From: JBOGZI01 sp050697275
Lineage (GTDB): Bacteria; Actinomycetota; Thermoleophilia; Solirubrobacterales; 70-9
DNA length: 8,625 nucleotides
Assembly: GCA_050697275.1 (NCBI GenBank)
Contig: JBOGZI010000230.1
Coordinates: forward strand, 1 to 8,625
Direction of reading: 5' to 3'
The translations under genes and the position numbers were made by a program. The notes below the pieces were generated by a model. The model saw nothing but the letters and a program-made list of their open reading frames with translations, did not search any database and had not been told where the DNA came from. The stretch's first letter is position 1, and each line of letters opens with the position of its first letter. Below, one piece after another: positions 1 through 7,325 of the stretch.

Positions 1-701
1 GCCCCCACAACGAGAAGCTGAAGCTGATCCGCCGCCTGCAGCGGCGCCGCGCCCGCGAGCGGGATGGGCTCTTCGTCGGCGAAGGTGAGGATCTGCTCGC
101 CGCGGCGCGCGACGTCGGCGCCGAGCCGCGGGAGCTTCTTACCGCGGCCGGGGAGGGTCTCGGCGGCACCGAGGTCGAGCCCGGGCTGCTGGCGCGCTTC
201 TCGACCCTCGGCTCCGGCACCCGCGCGATCGGGGTCTGGGAGCAGTCGTGGGCCGAGAAGCCGGCGCCCCCGTGCGTGTATCTGCACGGGGTCGCCGATC
301 CGGGCAATGTCGGGACGGTGATCCGGACGGCCGCCGCGCTGGTGGGCGGTTCGGTCGTCCTCGGCCCGGACTGCGCCGATCCCTACGGCCCGCGGGCTGT
401 GCGGGGGAGCATGGGGTCCGTCTTCACACAGCCGCTGCTGCGCGGAGGAGTCGAGCTCACCCCGGAGCCTCGGGCCGCCCTGGTGGCGCACGGCGGCGAG
501 CCGCTCGAGGAGCTCGGCCGGCCGGCGACCCTCTGCCTCGGCGCCGAGCGCGAGGGGCTTCCACCCGAGGTGCTCGAGCTCTGCGAGCGCCGGATCACGA
601 TCCCCCTGCGAGCGAAGACCGAGTCGCTCAACGTGGCGGCGGCCGCGGCGATCGCTTTGCAGCGGATATCGTCGCCCGACTTTGGAGATCCAGGTGGTTG
701 A
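1..701 (+). CDS. TrmH/SpoU-family (SPOUT) rRNA 2'-O-methyltransferase, 5' end cut off by the window
   Basis: Probable S-adenosylmethionine-dependent RNA 2'-O-ribose methyltransferase acting on rRNA (TsnR/RlmB-like). The frame is open from base 3, the first complete codon, to TGA at 699-701, giving 232 visible residues. The first residues, PHNEKLKLIRRL, match the usual N-terminus of this family, so only about 4-10 residues are missing. An N-terminal substrate-binding region containing GLFVGEGEDLL is followed by the SPOUT domain. Motif 1 (DPGNVGTVIRTA) lies at 297-332, motif 2 (LCLGAEREGL) at 531-560, and motif 3 (IPLRAKTESLNVAAA) at about 600-644. These form the knotted SAM-binding site. Its 3' end overlaps the preferred pheS start by 8 bases, so the two are probably co-translated. 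From memory, the analogous actinobacterial gene (tsnR) sits between rplT and pheS, which favours a rRNA target. The exact nucleotide modified cannot be told from sequence, and a tRNA target is not excluded. Confidence 0.9.
   Translation, partial: PHNEKLKLIRRLQRRRARERDGLFVGEGEDLLAAARDVGAEPRELLTAAGEGLGGTEVEPGLLARFSTLGSGTRAIGVWEQSWAEKPAPPCVYLHGVADPGNVGTVIRTAAALVGGSVVLGPDCADPYGPRAVRGSMGSVFTQPLLRGGVELTPEPRAALVAHGGEPLEELGRPATLCLGAEREGLPPEVLELCERRITIPLRAKTESLNVAAAAAIALQRISSPDFGDPGG
684..687 (+). promoter_or_regulatory. Shine-Dalgarno GGAG deciding the pheS start
   Basis: GGAG lies 6 bases before the GTG at 694. The in-frame TTG at 682, which would add four residues, has no purine-rich site upstream, so GTG 694 is the better start. 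The site lies inside the 3' end of the methyltransferase gene. Confidence 0.65.
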
Positions 702-1830
702 CCGCATCGAGCAGATCCAGTCGCAGGCGGCCGAGGAGATCGGGGCCGCTTCGAGCACCGACCAGCTCGAGGAGCTCAGGGTCCGCTACCTCGGGCGCAA
801 GGCGGAGCTGACCGCGATCCTGCGCGGGATCGCCGAGCTGCCGGCGGACGAGCGCGGGGCTGTGGGCAAGACCGGCAACGAGGCGCGCCGGTCGCTGGAG
901 GAGCTGCTCGAGCGGCGCGGCGCCGAGCTCGACGCGAGCGAGCTCGAGAGGGGGCTGGCGGAGGACGCGATCGACGTCACGCTTCCCGGCGCGCCCGCCG
1001 TCCGCACCGGCTTCCTCCACCTGCTCAACCGCACGATCCGGGAGATCGAGGACGTCTGCGTGGGGCTCGGCTACCGGGTGATGGAGGGACCCGAGGTGGA
1101 GCTCGACTACTACAACTTCACCGCGCTCAACCACCCGCCCGGGCATCCGGCGCGGATGGCCCAGGACACCTTCTACGTCGATCCGGCGACCCTCTCCCCG
1201 GAGCTGCGGATCGCGCCACAGGAGCCCGGCCCGCCGAGCACGGACGGCCTGCCTCCCGGGCCCGAGGACGTGGTGCTGCGGACCCACACCTCGCCGATGC
1301 AGGTGCGGGCGATGGAGGCCGAGCCGCCGCCGATCTTCATCGTCGTTCCCGGGCGCTGCTACCGAAGCGATCCCTTCGACGCCACCCACAGCCCGGTCTT
1401 CCACCAGATCGAGGGGCTCGCCGTCGGGGCCGACATCACCCTGGCCGACCTGTTGGGCACCCTGAGCGAGTTCGCGCGGGCGATCTTCGGGGCCGAACGC
1501 CAGATCCGCTTCCGCCCCGGCTTCTTCCCCTTCACCGAGCCGAGCGTCGAGGTCGACGTCTCCTGCTTCTCCTGCGGCGGCTCCGGCCGCCTCGAGGACG
1601 GAACCAGGGACCCGCTCTGCAAGGGGACCGGTTGGATCGAGATCCTCGGCTCCGGGATGGTCGACCCGAACGTGTTCGGATTCGTCCAGCACAACGGCTA
1701 CGACCCCGACCAGGTTCAGGGATTCGCCTTCGGCATGGGGATCGAGCGGATCGCGATGCTGAAGCACGGGATCCCGGACCTGCGCAAGTACTTCGAGAAC
1801 GACATCCGCGTCCTGGGGCAGTTCCGATGA
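694..1830 (+). CDS. pheS: Phenylalanyl-tRNA synthetase alpha subunit
   Basis: Catalytic subunit of the cytoplasmic (alpha-beta)2 enzyme that charges tRNA-Phe. From GTG 694 it has 378 residues, longer than the roughly 330-350 usual for the family. An N-terminal tRNA-binding coiled-coil region (residues 1-85) precedes the class II catalytic core. Motif 1 is around GYRVMEGPEVELDYYNF (127-142), followed by LNHPPGHPAR. Motif 2 is RCYRSDPFDATHSPVFHQIEG (221-241). Motif 3 is GFAFGMGIER (343-352). Ala345 aligns with E. coli Ala294 in the phenylalanine pocket. The C-terminus KYFENDIRVLGQFR is canonical. Two oddities are a Pro/Gly-rich insertion at about 163-191, between FYVD and LRTHTSP, and a three-cysteine loop (C291, C294, C309) where related proteins often have two CxxC pairs. 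The stop TGA overlaps the pheT ATG as ATGA. Start alternatives are GTG 694 (preferred) and TTG 682. Confidence 0.97.
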   Translation: MVDRIEQIQSQAAEEIGAASSTDQLEELRVRYLGRKAELTAILRGIAELPADERGAVGKTGNEARRSLEELLERRGAELDASELERGLAEDAIDVTLPGAPAVRTGFLHLLNRTIREIEDVCVGLGYRVMEGPEVELDYYNFTALNHPPGHPARMAQDTFYVDPATLSPELRIAPQEPGPPSTDGLPPGPEDVVLRTHTSPMQVRAMEAEPPPIFIVVPGRCYRSDPFDATHSPVFHQIEGLAVGADITLADLLGTLSEFARAIFGAERQIRFRPGFFPFTEPSVEVDVSCFSCGGSGRLEDGTRDPLCKGTGWIEILGSGMVDPNVFGFVQHNGYDPDQVQGFAFGMGIERIAMLKHGIPDLRKYFENDIRVLGQFR

Positions 1831-4286
1831 GGGTCCCGGTCTCCTGGCTCAGCGAGTACTGCGATCCCGGCCTTCCGGTCGAGGAGCTGGCGGACGTCCT
1901 CAACCTGAAGTCGACCGAGGTCGAGCGGATCGACCACGCCGGCGCCCCCTCCCCGGATGGCTTCGTCGTGGGCGAGGTGCTCTCCGCCGAGCCCCACCCG
2001 GACGCGGATCGGCTCACGGTCTGCGAGGTGGACACCGGTGACGCGAGGAGGACGATCGTCTGCGGGGCGCCCAACGTCGCCGCCGGTCAGCTGGTACCGG
2101 TCGCCCTGCCGGGAGCCGTCCTGCCCGGGGGGCAGAGGCTCGAGCAGGCGAGGCTGCGCGGCGTCACCTCCGACGGGATGATCCTCTCCGAGGCCGAGCT
2201 CGAGGTGGGCGACGACGCCGCGGGAATCATGGTCCTGGGAGACGGGGGGAAGCCCGGCACCGCCCTGAGCGAGATCCTGGCCGTGAGCCAGCCGGTGCTC
2301 GAGCTCGAGGTGAACTCGAATCGGGTCGACTGCCTCGGCGTCTACGGGGTGGCGCGGGAGGTGCACGCGATCACCGAGGCGAAGCTCGCGGAGCCGCCCT
2401 GGGCCGAGGACGCCGAGGCGAATGGGGAGGGGAAGGCCAAGGACTACGCCTCGGTCGAGGTGCAGGTGCCCGAGCTCTGCCCCCGCTTCACCGCCCGCGT
2501 CTTCACCGAGCTCACCGTCGGGCCCTCGCCGTTGTGGCTGAAGGAGCGCCTGATGGCGGCAGGCCAGCGCCCGATCAACAACGTCGTCGACATCACCAAC
2601 TACGTGATGCTGCTGACGGCGCAGCCGCTGCACGCCTTCGACCTCGACAAGGTGCCCGAGGGGGCGCTGATCATCCGCGCCGCGGAGCCCGGCGAGAAGA
2701 TGGTCACCCTCGACGGCGTGGAGCGCGGCTTCGACAAGGAGACTGTCCTGGTCTGCGATCGGGATGGTCCCTCGGGGATCGCGGGAGTCATGGGTAGCGC
2801 CCGCTCCGAGGTCTCCGAGGGGACGACCCGGGTCCTGCTCGAGGTCGCCAACTGGAACGGCGTCAACATCCTCCGCACCTCGCGCAAGCTCGGTCTGCGG
2901 TCGGAGGCCTCGAACCGGTTCGAGAAGCAGCTTCATCCGGAGCTGGCGATCTGGGGTCAGCGGATCGCGTCGAAGCTGCTGGTCGAGCTCTGCGGGGCGA
3001 AGCTGGTGCCGGGGATGATCGACGCCGCGGCGGAGGTCCCCCCGCCGCACCAGGTGACGCTGCGCGCGGGGCGAGTGGAGCGGCTGCTCGGGATGCCGGT
3101 CGATGCGGCCGAGGCCGAGGCGTACCTGGAGCGGCTCGGCTTCGGCGTGAAGCGGAAGAAGGGCGAGGTCCGCGCCACGGTCCCGTTCCAGCGCCACTAC
3201 GACGTGACCAGGGAGGTCGACCTGATCGAGGAGGTTGGGCGGATCCATGGCCTCGACCGGCTGCCCGAGACGCTGCCCCATTCCGCCGGCGAGGTCGGGC
3301 GGCTGACCCGCGATCAGACCCTGCGACGGCGGGCGGAGGACGCGATGCGGGATCTCGGCTTTGACAACGTGCTCAACCTCAGCCTCACCGAGCCCGGCGC
3401 CCCCGCGCGGCTGCGGATCCCCGAGGGGGACGAGCGCCGCGCCCCGATCACGATCCGCAATCCCCTCTCGATCGAGCACTCGGCGCTCCGCACGACCCTG
3501 CTCGGCTCGCTGCTCGACTCCGCCGCCTACAACCTGGCGCGGGGCGCCGGGAGGGTGTCCCTGTTCGAGTCGGGGCGCGCCTACCTGAGCGCCTGCTCAT
3601 CGCCGGCGGGCGGGCCGCTGGGCGGGGAGTTCGCCGGCGAGCGCAGCGCCCCGGCCTTCGAGCCGCACCGGATCGGCTGCCTCGCGGCCGGGACGCTGCG
3701 GGGGCCGGGGTGGCGCGGCGAGGAGGTGCCCGCTGACTTCTTCGCGGTGAAGGGCGTCCTCGAGGCGCTCGCCCGGCAGCTCGATCGCGAGCTCGGCTTC
3801 GACCCCACCGAGGAGCCCTTCCTGCATCCCGGCCGGGCGGCAAGGGTCATGGTGGACGGTGATGAGGCCGGCTGGCTGGGCGAGGTGCACCCGCTCGTGC
3901 TCCGCGCCTGGGAGCTGGAGGGCCCCGCCGCGGGCTTCGAGATCGACCTCGCGCTGCTGATCGCGGCCTCGGATGCCGGGCGGGAGCGATACCGGGACGT
4001 GATCACCTACCCGGCCGTCTACCAGGACATCGCGGTGGTCGTCGACGAGAAGGTCCCGGCGGCCGAGGTCCGGGCCGCGGTGCTCGCCGGGGCAGGCGAG
4101 CTGCTGCGCTCCGCCGAGGTCTTCGACCTCTACCGCGGCGAGCAGCTCGGGGCCGGCCGTAAGAGCCTCGCCCTGCGGCTCTCCTTCCGGGCCGCGGACC
4201 GGACCCTGACCGACGAGGAGGTCGCCGAGCGACGCGAGGCGATCCGCGCCGCGGTAGAGAAGATCGGAGGGTCCCTGCGTGAGTGA
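1827..4286 (+). CDS. pheT: Phenylalanyl-tRNA synthetase beta subunit
   Basis: Beta subunit of PheRS. It binds tRNA-Phe and, through its B3/B4 domain, hydrolyses mischarged Tyr-tRNA-Phe. It has 819 residues, within the usual 790-830. Visible domains in order: the N-terminal MRVPVSWLSEY; an OB-fold tRNA-binding (EMAP-like) domain at about 41-151 (FVVGEVLSAEPHPDADRL, VCGAPNV, LRGVTSDGMI); the B3/B4 editing domain at about 215-393 (RPINNVVDITNYVM, QPLHAFDLDKV, RSEASNRFEK); the B5 domain at about 405-482 (REVDLIEEVGRIHGLDRLP); a catalytically inactive class II-like core at about 485-700; and the C-terminal anticodon-binding FDX-ACB domain at about 725-819 (YPAVYQDIAVVVD). A Gly/Pro/Ala-rich loop at about 589-612 is probably a surface insertion. 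ATG 1827 is chosen because it overlaps the pheS stop (ATGA) and gives the canonical N-terminus. A longer upstream reading from 1632 would overlap pheS and is rejected. A weak GGGG lies 8 bases upstream. No truncation is seen. Confidence 0.98.
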   Translation: MRVPVSWLSEYCDPGLPVEELADVLNLKSTEVERIDHAGAPSPDGFVVGEVLSAEPHPDADRLTVCEVDTGDARRTIVCGAPNVAAGQLVPVALPGAVLPGGQRLEQARLRGVTSDGMILSEAELEVGDDAAGIMVLGDGGKPGTALSEILAVSQPVLELEVNSNRVDCLGVYGVAREVHAITEAKLAEPPWAEDAEANGEGKAKDYASVEVQVPELCPRFTARVFTELTVGPSPLWLKERLMAAGQRPINNVVDITNYVMLLTAQPLHAFDLDKVPEGALIIRAAEPGEKMVTLDGVERGFDKETVLVCDRDGPSGIAGVMGSARSEVSEGTTRVLLEVANWNGVNILRTSRKLGLRSEASNRFEKQLHPELAIWGQRIASKLLVELCGAKLVPGMIDAAAEVPPPHQVTLRAGRVERLLGMPVDAAEAEAYLERLGFGVKRKKGEVRATVPFQRHYDVTREVDLIEEVGRIHGLDRLPETLPHSAGEVGRLTRDQTLRRRAEDAMRDLGFDNVLNLSLTEPGAPARLRIPEGDERRAPITIRNPLSIEHSALRTTLLGSLLDSAAYNLARGAGRVSLFESGRAYLSACSSPAGGPLGGEFAGERSAPAFEPHRIGCLAAGTLRGPGWRGEEVPADFFAVKGVLEALARQLDRELGFDPTEEPFLHPGRAARVMVDGDEAGWLGEVHPLVLRAWELEGPAAGFEIDLALLIAASDAGRERYRDVITYPAVYQDIAVVVDEKVPAAEVRAAVLAGAGELLRSAEVFDLYRGEQLGAGRKSLALRLSFRAADRTLTDEEVAERREAIRAAVEKIGGSLRE
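4266..4270 (+). promoter_or_regulatory. Shine-Dalgarno GGAGG for argC
   Basis: A perfect GGAGG sits 8 bases before the GTG start at 4279, inside the last codons of pheT. It supports GTG 4279 over the later in-frame GTG 4291 and ATG 4294. Confidence 0.75.
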
Positions 4287-5283
4287 GAGCGTGATGGTCG
4301 CGGGCGCCTCGGGCTACGCGGGCGCCCTCGCCGCGAGGCTGATCTCGAAGCACCCCGGCCTGGAGCTGGCGCGGATCACCGCGCGCACCGATGCGGGCCG
4401 GCGCCTCGACGAGCTCTATCCGCAGCACGGGGTCTCGCTCGAGCTCCAGCACCCCGACGGCGAGACCGGCGAGGGGATCGAAGCGGCGATCGTCGCCTAC
4501 CCGCACGGCGCGGCGGCGCCCGTGGTCGCCCGCCTGCGGGAGGCGGGAGTGAAGGTGGTCGATCTCTCGGCCGACTTCCGCCTGCGCGATCCGGAGGTCT
4601 ACGGCCGCTGGTACGGCGAGCATGGTGCCCCCGAGCTGCTCGGCCAGGCGGTCTACGGCCTCACCGAGCTCAACCGCGAGCGGATTGAGGGCGCCGGCCT
4701 GGTCGCCAACCCGGGCTGCTATCCGACCGCCGCCCTGCTGGCGCTTGCCCCGCTCGCCGCCGAGGGACTGGTCGAGGACGTGGTGATCGATGCCAAGTCC
4801 GGCGTCTCCGGGGCCGGCCGGGCGGCGGCCGAGGAGATGGAGGCGGTGAAGGACGGCGACGACAGCCGGCCCTACAAGGTGACCGGACATCGCCACGCGC
4901 CCGAGATCTCGCAGGAGCTGGCGGAGCTGGCCGGGGGCAACGGGACGGCGGCGCTCACCTTCATCCCGCACCTGCTCCCCTTCGACCAGGGCGAGCTGGT
5001 GAGCTGCTACGTGCGCACCCCCGAGCCCATCGACGCGGGGCGGCTGCCGGCGCTGTACGAGGAGCGCTACGGGGGCGAGCCCTTCGTCGAGCTGGTCTCC
5101 CAGCCCCCGGGGGTGAGCGGCGTGCGCGAAACGAACCTCTGCCGGATCCACGTGACGCTCGACGAGCCCTCCGGGCGGGTGCTCGCCTTCGCCGTGATCG
5201 ACAACCTCTGGAAGGGCGCCGCCTCGCAGGCGGTGCAGAACCTCAACCTGATGCTCGGCCTACCCGAGGGGGAGGGGTTATGA
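4279..5283 (+). CDS. argC: N-acetyl-gamma-glutamyl-phosphate reductase
   Basis: NADPH-dependent reduction of N-acetylglutamyl-5-phosphate to N-acetylglutamate semialdehyde, the third step of arginine biosynthesis. It has 334 residues, normal for the bacterial family. The N-terminal Rossmann motif GASGYAGAL is at 9-17. The catalytic cysteine is C147 in NPGCYPTAALLAL (144-156). SGVSGAGR (174-181) and the His-containing GHRHAPEI (203-210) are the other active-site signatures. The C-terminus DNLWKGAASQAVQNLNLM is canonical. The GTG start lies within pheT, with an 8-base overlap and a strong GGAGG site, so the arg genes are tied translationally to pheST. The stop TGA overlaps the argJ ATG (ATGA). 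No operator for an arginine repressor can fit between pheT and argC. No missing residues or frameshifts are seen. Confidence 0.97.
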   Translation: MSESVMVAGASGYAGALAARLISKHPGLELARITARTDAGRRLDELYPQHGVSLELQHPDGETGEGIEAAIVAYPHGAAAPVVARLREAGVKVVDLSADFRLRDPEVYGRWYGEHGAPELLGQAVYGLTELNRERIEGAGLVANPGCYPTAALLALAPLAAEGLVEDVVIDAKSGVSGAGRAAAEEMEAVKDGDDSRPYKVTGHRHAPEISQELAELAGGNGTAALTFIPHLLPFDQGELVSCYVRTPEPIDAGRLPALYEERYGGEPFVELVSQPPGVSGVRETNLCRIHVTLDEPSGRVLAFAVIDNLWKGAASQAVQNLNLMLGLPEGEGL

Positions 5284-6476
5284 GCGCGGCAGCGGACGCG
5301 AAGCGGAGCAGCCGCGCTATTGATGGCGAAGCGTTCCTGAGAAGCCGCTGGGTCGAGCCCCCCGAGGGGGTCGAGGAGCTTGATCCCGCACAGCTCGCGC
5401 CGGGCTTCCGCGCGGCCGGGGTCCCCTGCGGGCTGAAGGGCGACGGAGCAACCGACGTCGGCCTACTCGCCTGCGACACCAACGGCGTGCGCTCGGCGCT
5501 CGCCCTCACCGCCAACGCCGCGGCCGCCGCCCCGGTTCGGGTCTGCCGGGAGGACTGCGACGGCTCGGCGATTCGCGCCGTCGCGGTCAACTCAGGGAAC
5601 GCCAACGCCGCCACCGGCGAGCAGGGCTACCGCGACGCGCTCGCGATGCGGGACGCGGCGGCGGAGGCGCTCGGGCTCGAGCCGCGCGCGGTCGCCGTCG
5701 CCGAGACCGGCACGATCGGGGTCGCGCTTGAGATCGAAGCCGTCACGACCGGGGTGCTGGAGGCGGCTGAGCTGCTCTCGGCGAGCGGCGGCGAGGACTT
5801 CGCGCGGGCGATCATGACCACCGACCAGGGCCCGAAGCGGTGCACGCTCCGCGCCGCCGGCGTCACCCTCTCGGCGCAGGCGAAGGGGGCGGGGATGATC
5901 CAGCCGGGCTTCGCGACGATGCTCTGCTTCGTTCAGACCGACGGGGCCGTCGAGGACCCCGAGGCGGCGCTGGGGGCGGCGCTGGCCGGCTCGATGGAAC
6001 GGATCACCGTGGACGGCCAGCTCTCGACCAACGACACGGTCCTGCTCCAGGCGACGGGAGCGGCGGGGCCGCTGCCCGAAGGGTTGCTCGAGGCCGCCTT
6101 GCTGCAGCTCGCGCTCGAGATCGTCGCCGACGGGGAGGGCGCATCGCGGGTCGCCCGGGTCGAGGTGCGACAGGCCGCGAGTGAGGAGGAGGCGGATCGG
6201 GTCGCCCGCGCGATCGCCAACTCGCCGCTGGTCAAGACCGCGCTCTACGGCCGCGACTCCAACTGGGGCCGGATCGCCCAGGCGGCGGGAATGGCGCTGG
6301 CCGGCGAGGAGCTGCCGCAGCTCGGCCCGGACCGGATCTACGCGGCGGATCTGTCGGGGGAGGGCGACGAGGCCGAGATCGCGATCGCGCTGGGGCGCGG
6401 CAAGGCGAGCGCCCACGTCTACTTCAGCGACCTCACCCCCGAGTACGTCCGGATCAACTCGGAATACACCACCTGA
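5280..6476 (+). CDS. argJ: Glutamate N-acetyltransferase (ornithine acetyltransferase), possibly bifunctional
   Basis: Transfers the acetyl group from N-acetylornithine to glutamate, giving ornithine and N-acetylglutamate (cyclic pathway). Some family members also use acetyl-CoA. It has 398 residues. This Ntn-hydrolase-like enzyme cleaves itself before a threonine; here that is T213 in KGAGMIQPGFATML (202-215), with the precursor split predicted between A212 and T213. The oxyanion-hole pair is T143-G144 in ETGTIG, where STGVIG is usual. Other signatures are NSGNANAATGEQG (104-116), RITVDGQLSTNDT (241-253), SPLVKTALYGRDSNWGR (315-331) and the C-terminal YVRINSEYTT. An N-terminal extension of about 35-40 residues precedes the usual start near PGFRAAG (41-47). 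No other in-frame ATG or GTG lies before that motif, so ATG 5280 stands, supported by GGAGG at 5271-5275 and overlap with the argC stop. Whether it also replaces acetyl-CoA-dependent NAGS cannot be told from sequence. Confidence 0.96.
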   Translation: MSAAADAKRSSRAIDGEAFLRSRWVEPPEGVEELDPAQLAPGFRAAGVPCGLKGDGATDVGLLACDTNGVRSALALTANAAAAAPVRVCREDCDGSAIRAVAVNSGNANAATGEQGYRDALAMRDAAAEALGLEPRAVAVAETGTIGVALEIEAVTTGVLEAAELLSASGGEDFARAIMTTDQGPKRCTLRAAGVTLSAQAKGAGMIQPGFATMLCFVQTDGAVEDPEAALGAALAGSMERITVDGQLSTNDTVLLQATGAAGPLPEGLLEAALLQLALEIVADGEGASRVARVEVRQAASEEEADRVARAIANSPLVKTALYGRDSNWGRIAQAAGMALAGEELPQLGPDRIYAADLSGEGDEAEIAIALGRGKASAHVYFSDLTPEYVRINSEYTT

Positions 6477-6478
6477 CC

Positions 6479-7318
6479 ATGACCACTTCAGTCGAGACTC
6501 TTCTGGAGGCGCTGCCCTACATCCGGCAGTTCCACGGCCGGACGATCGTGATCAAGTACGGCGGGGCGGCGATGCGCGACGAGGAGCTGCGGGAGGCGCT
6601 CGCCACCGACGTCGTGCTGCTCAAGTACGTGGGCATGAACCCGGTGATCGTCCACGGCGGGGGGCCGGAGATCACCGACTACATGGAGCGCCTCGGGATG
6701 GAGGTGAAGTTCGTCGAGGGCCTGCGCGTCTCAGACGAGCAGACGGTCGAGGTGGCGAAGATGGTGCTGCTCGGCAAGATCAACTCGGACATCCTCACCC
6801 GGCTGAAGCGCCACGGCCAGCCCGCGGTGGGGCTGGGCGGCGAGGACGGCGGGCTGTTCGAGGTGCGCCCGGCGCCCCAGTCCGCCGACGTCGGCTTCGT
6901 CGGGGAGATCGAGAGCGTCAACGTCGACGTGATCGACCACATCGCCGCCGACTACGTGCCGGTGATCGCCTCGGTCGGCACCGACCGCGACGGCTCCTCC
7001 TACAACGTCAACGCGGACGAGGCCGCCGGCAAGGTGGCGGCCGCGATGGGCGCCCACAAGGCGATCTTCCTGACGGACGTGGAGGGCTGGCTGCGCGACC
7101 CCGACGAGCCCTCCTCACTGATCTCGACGGCGGGCGTCGAGGAGCTGCGCGAGGCCATCATGACGGCGGAGGGCGGGATGCGGCCGAAGCTCGCCGCCTG
7201 CGTCGAGGCGATCGGCGGCGGTGTCGAGGCCGCCCACATCATCGACGGGCGGGTGGCGCACAGCCTGCTGCTGGAGCTGTTCACCGACGCCGGGATCGGC
7301 ACCAAGATCACGGCTTGA
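6479..7318 (+). CDS. argB: N-acetylglutamate kinase, arginine-sensitive type
   Basis: ATP-dependent phosphorylation of N-acetyl-L-glutamate, the usual control point of the cyclic arginine pathway. It has 279 residues and the amino-acid-kinase fold. KYGGAAM (26-32) and VHGGGPEI form the phosphate-binding site; GLRVSD, VNADEAAGKVA, LTDVEGWL and GGMRPKL follow in the canonical order. The N-terminal segment LLEALPYIRQFHGRTIVIKYGG is the helix that, in known arginine-inhibited hexameric kinases, interlaces dimers; E. coli ArgB lacks it. The C-terminal LLLELFTDAGIGTKI also matches the arginine-sensitive class. Feedback inhibition by arginine is therefore inferred. The gene starts 2 bases after the argJ stop with no clear Shine-Dalgarno site, so translation probably depends on ribosomes finishing argJ. 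TGA stop. Confidence 0.97.
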   Translation: MTTSVETLLEALPYIRQFHGRTIVIKYGGAAMRDEELREALATDVVLLKYVGMNPVIVHGGGPEITDYMERLGMEVKFVEGLRVSDEQTVEVAKMVLLGKINSDILTRLKRHGQPAVGLGGEDGGLFEVRPAPQSADVGFVGEIESVNVDVIDHIAADYVPVIASVGTDRDGSSYNVNADEAAGKVAAAMGAHKAIFLTDVEGWLRDPDEPSSLISTAGVEELREAIMTAEGGMRPKLAACVEAIGGGVEAAHIIDGRVAHSLLLELFTDAGIGTKITA

Positions 7319-7325
7319 GCAGCCC

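Noticed and set aside
640..694. T-box, leader peptide or attenuator before pheS
   Set aside because: pheS begins inside the preceding gene, so no untranslated leader exists to hold such a structure.
628..1767. Long minus-strand open frame opposite pheS
   Set aside because: It is antisense to clear pheS motifs, shows no recognisable domain and has the Arg/Pro/Gly-rich composition expected of shadow frames in high-GC DNA.
1632..1826. Possible N-terminal extension of PheT
   Set aside because: It reads inside pheS in another frame and yields an Arg/Pro-rich sequence. ATG 1827 gives the standard PheT N-terminus MRVPVSWL.
1716..3479. 587-codon minus-strand open frame opposite pheT
   Set aside because: Its length comes from scarcity of stop codons in high-GC DNA. 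The plus strand encodes canonical PheT throughout, and no domain is seen on the minus strand.
4003..5151. 382-codon minus-strand open frame opposite argC
   Set aside because: It is a shadow of argC and the end of pheT, low in complexity and without recognisable motifs.
5592..6416. Minus-strand open frame opposite argJ
   Set aside because: It is a shadow frame rich in Arg and Gly; the plus strand has all ArgJ signatures.
7221..7325. Possible N-terminal extension of ArgD
   Set aside because: It lies within argB in another frame and has no similarity to aminotransferases.
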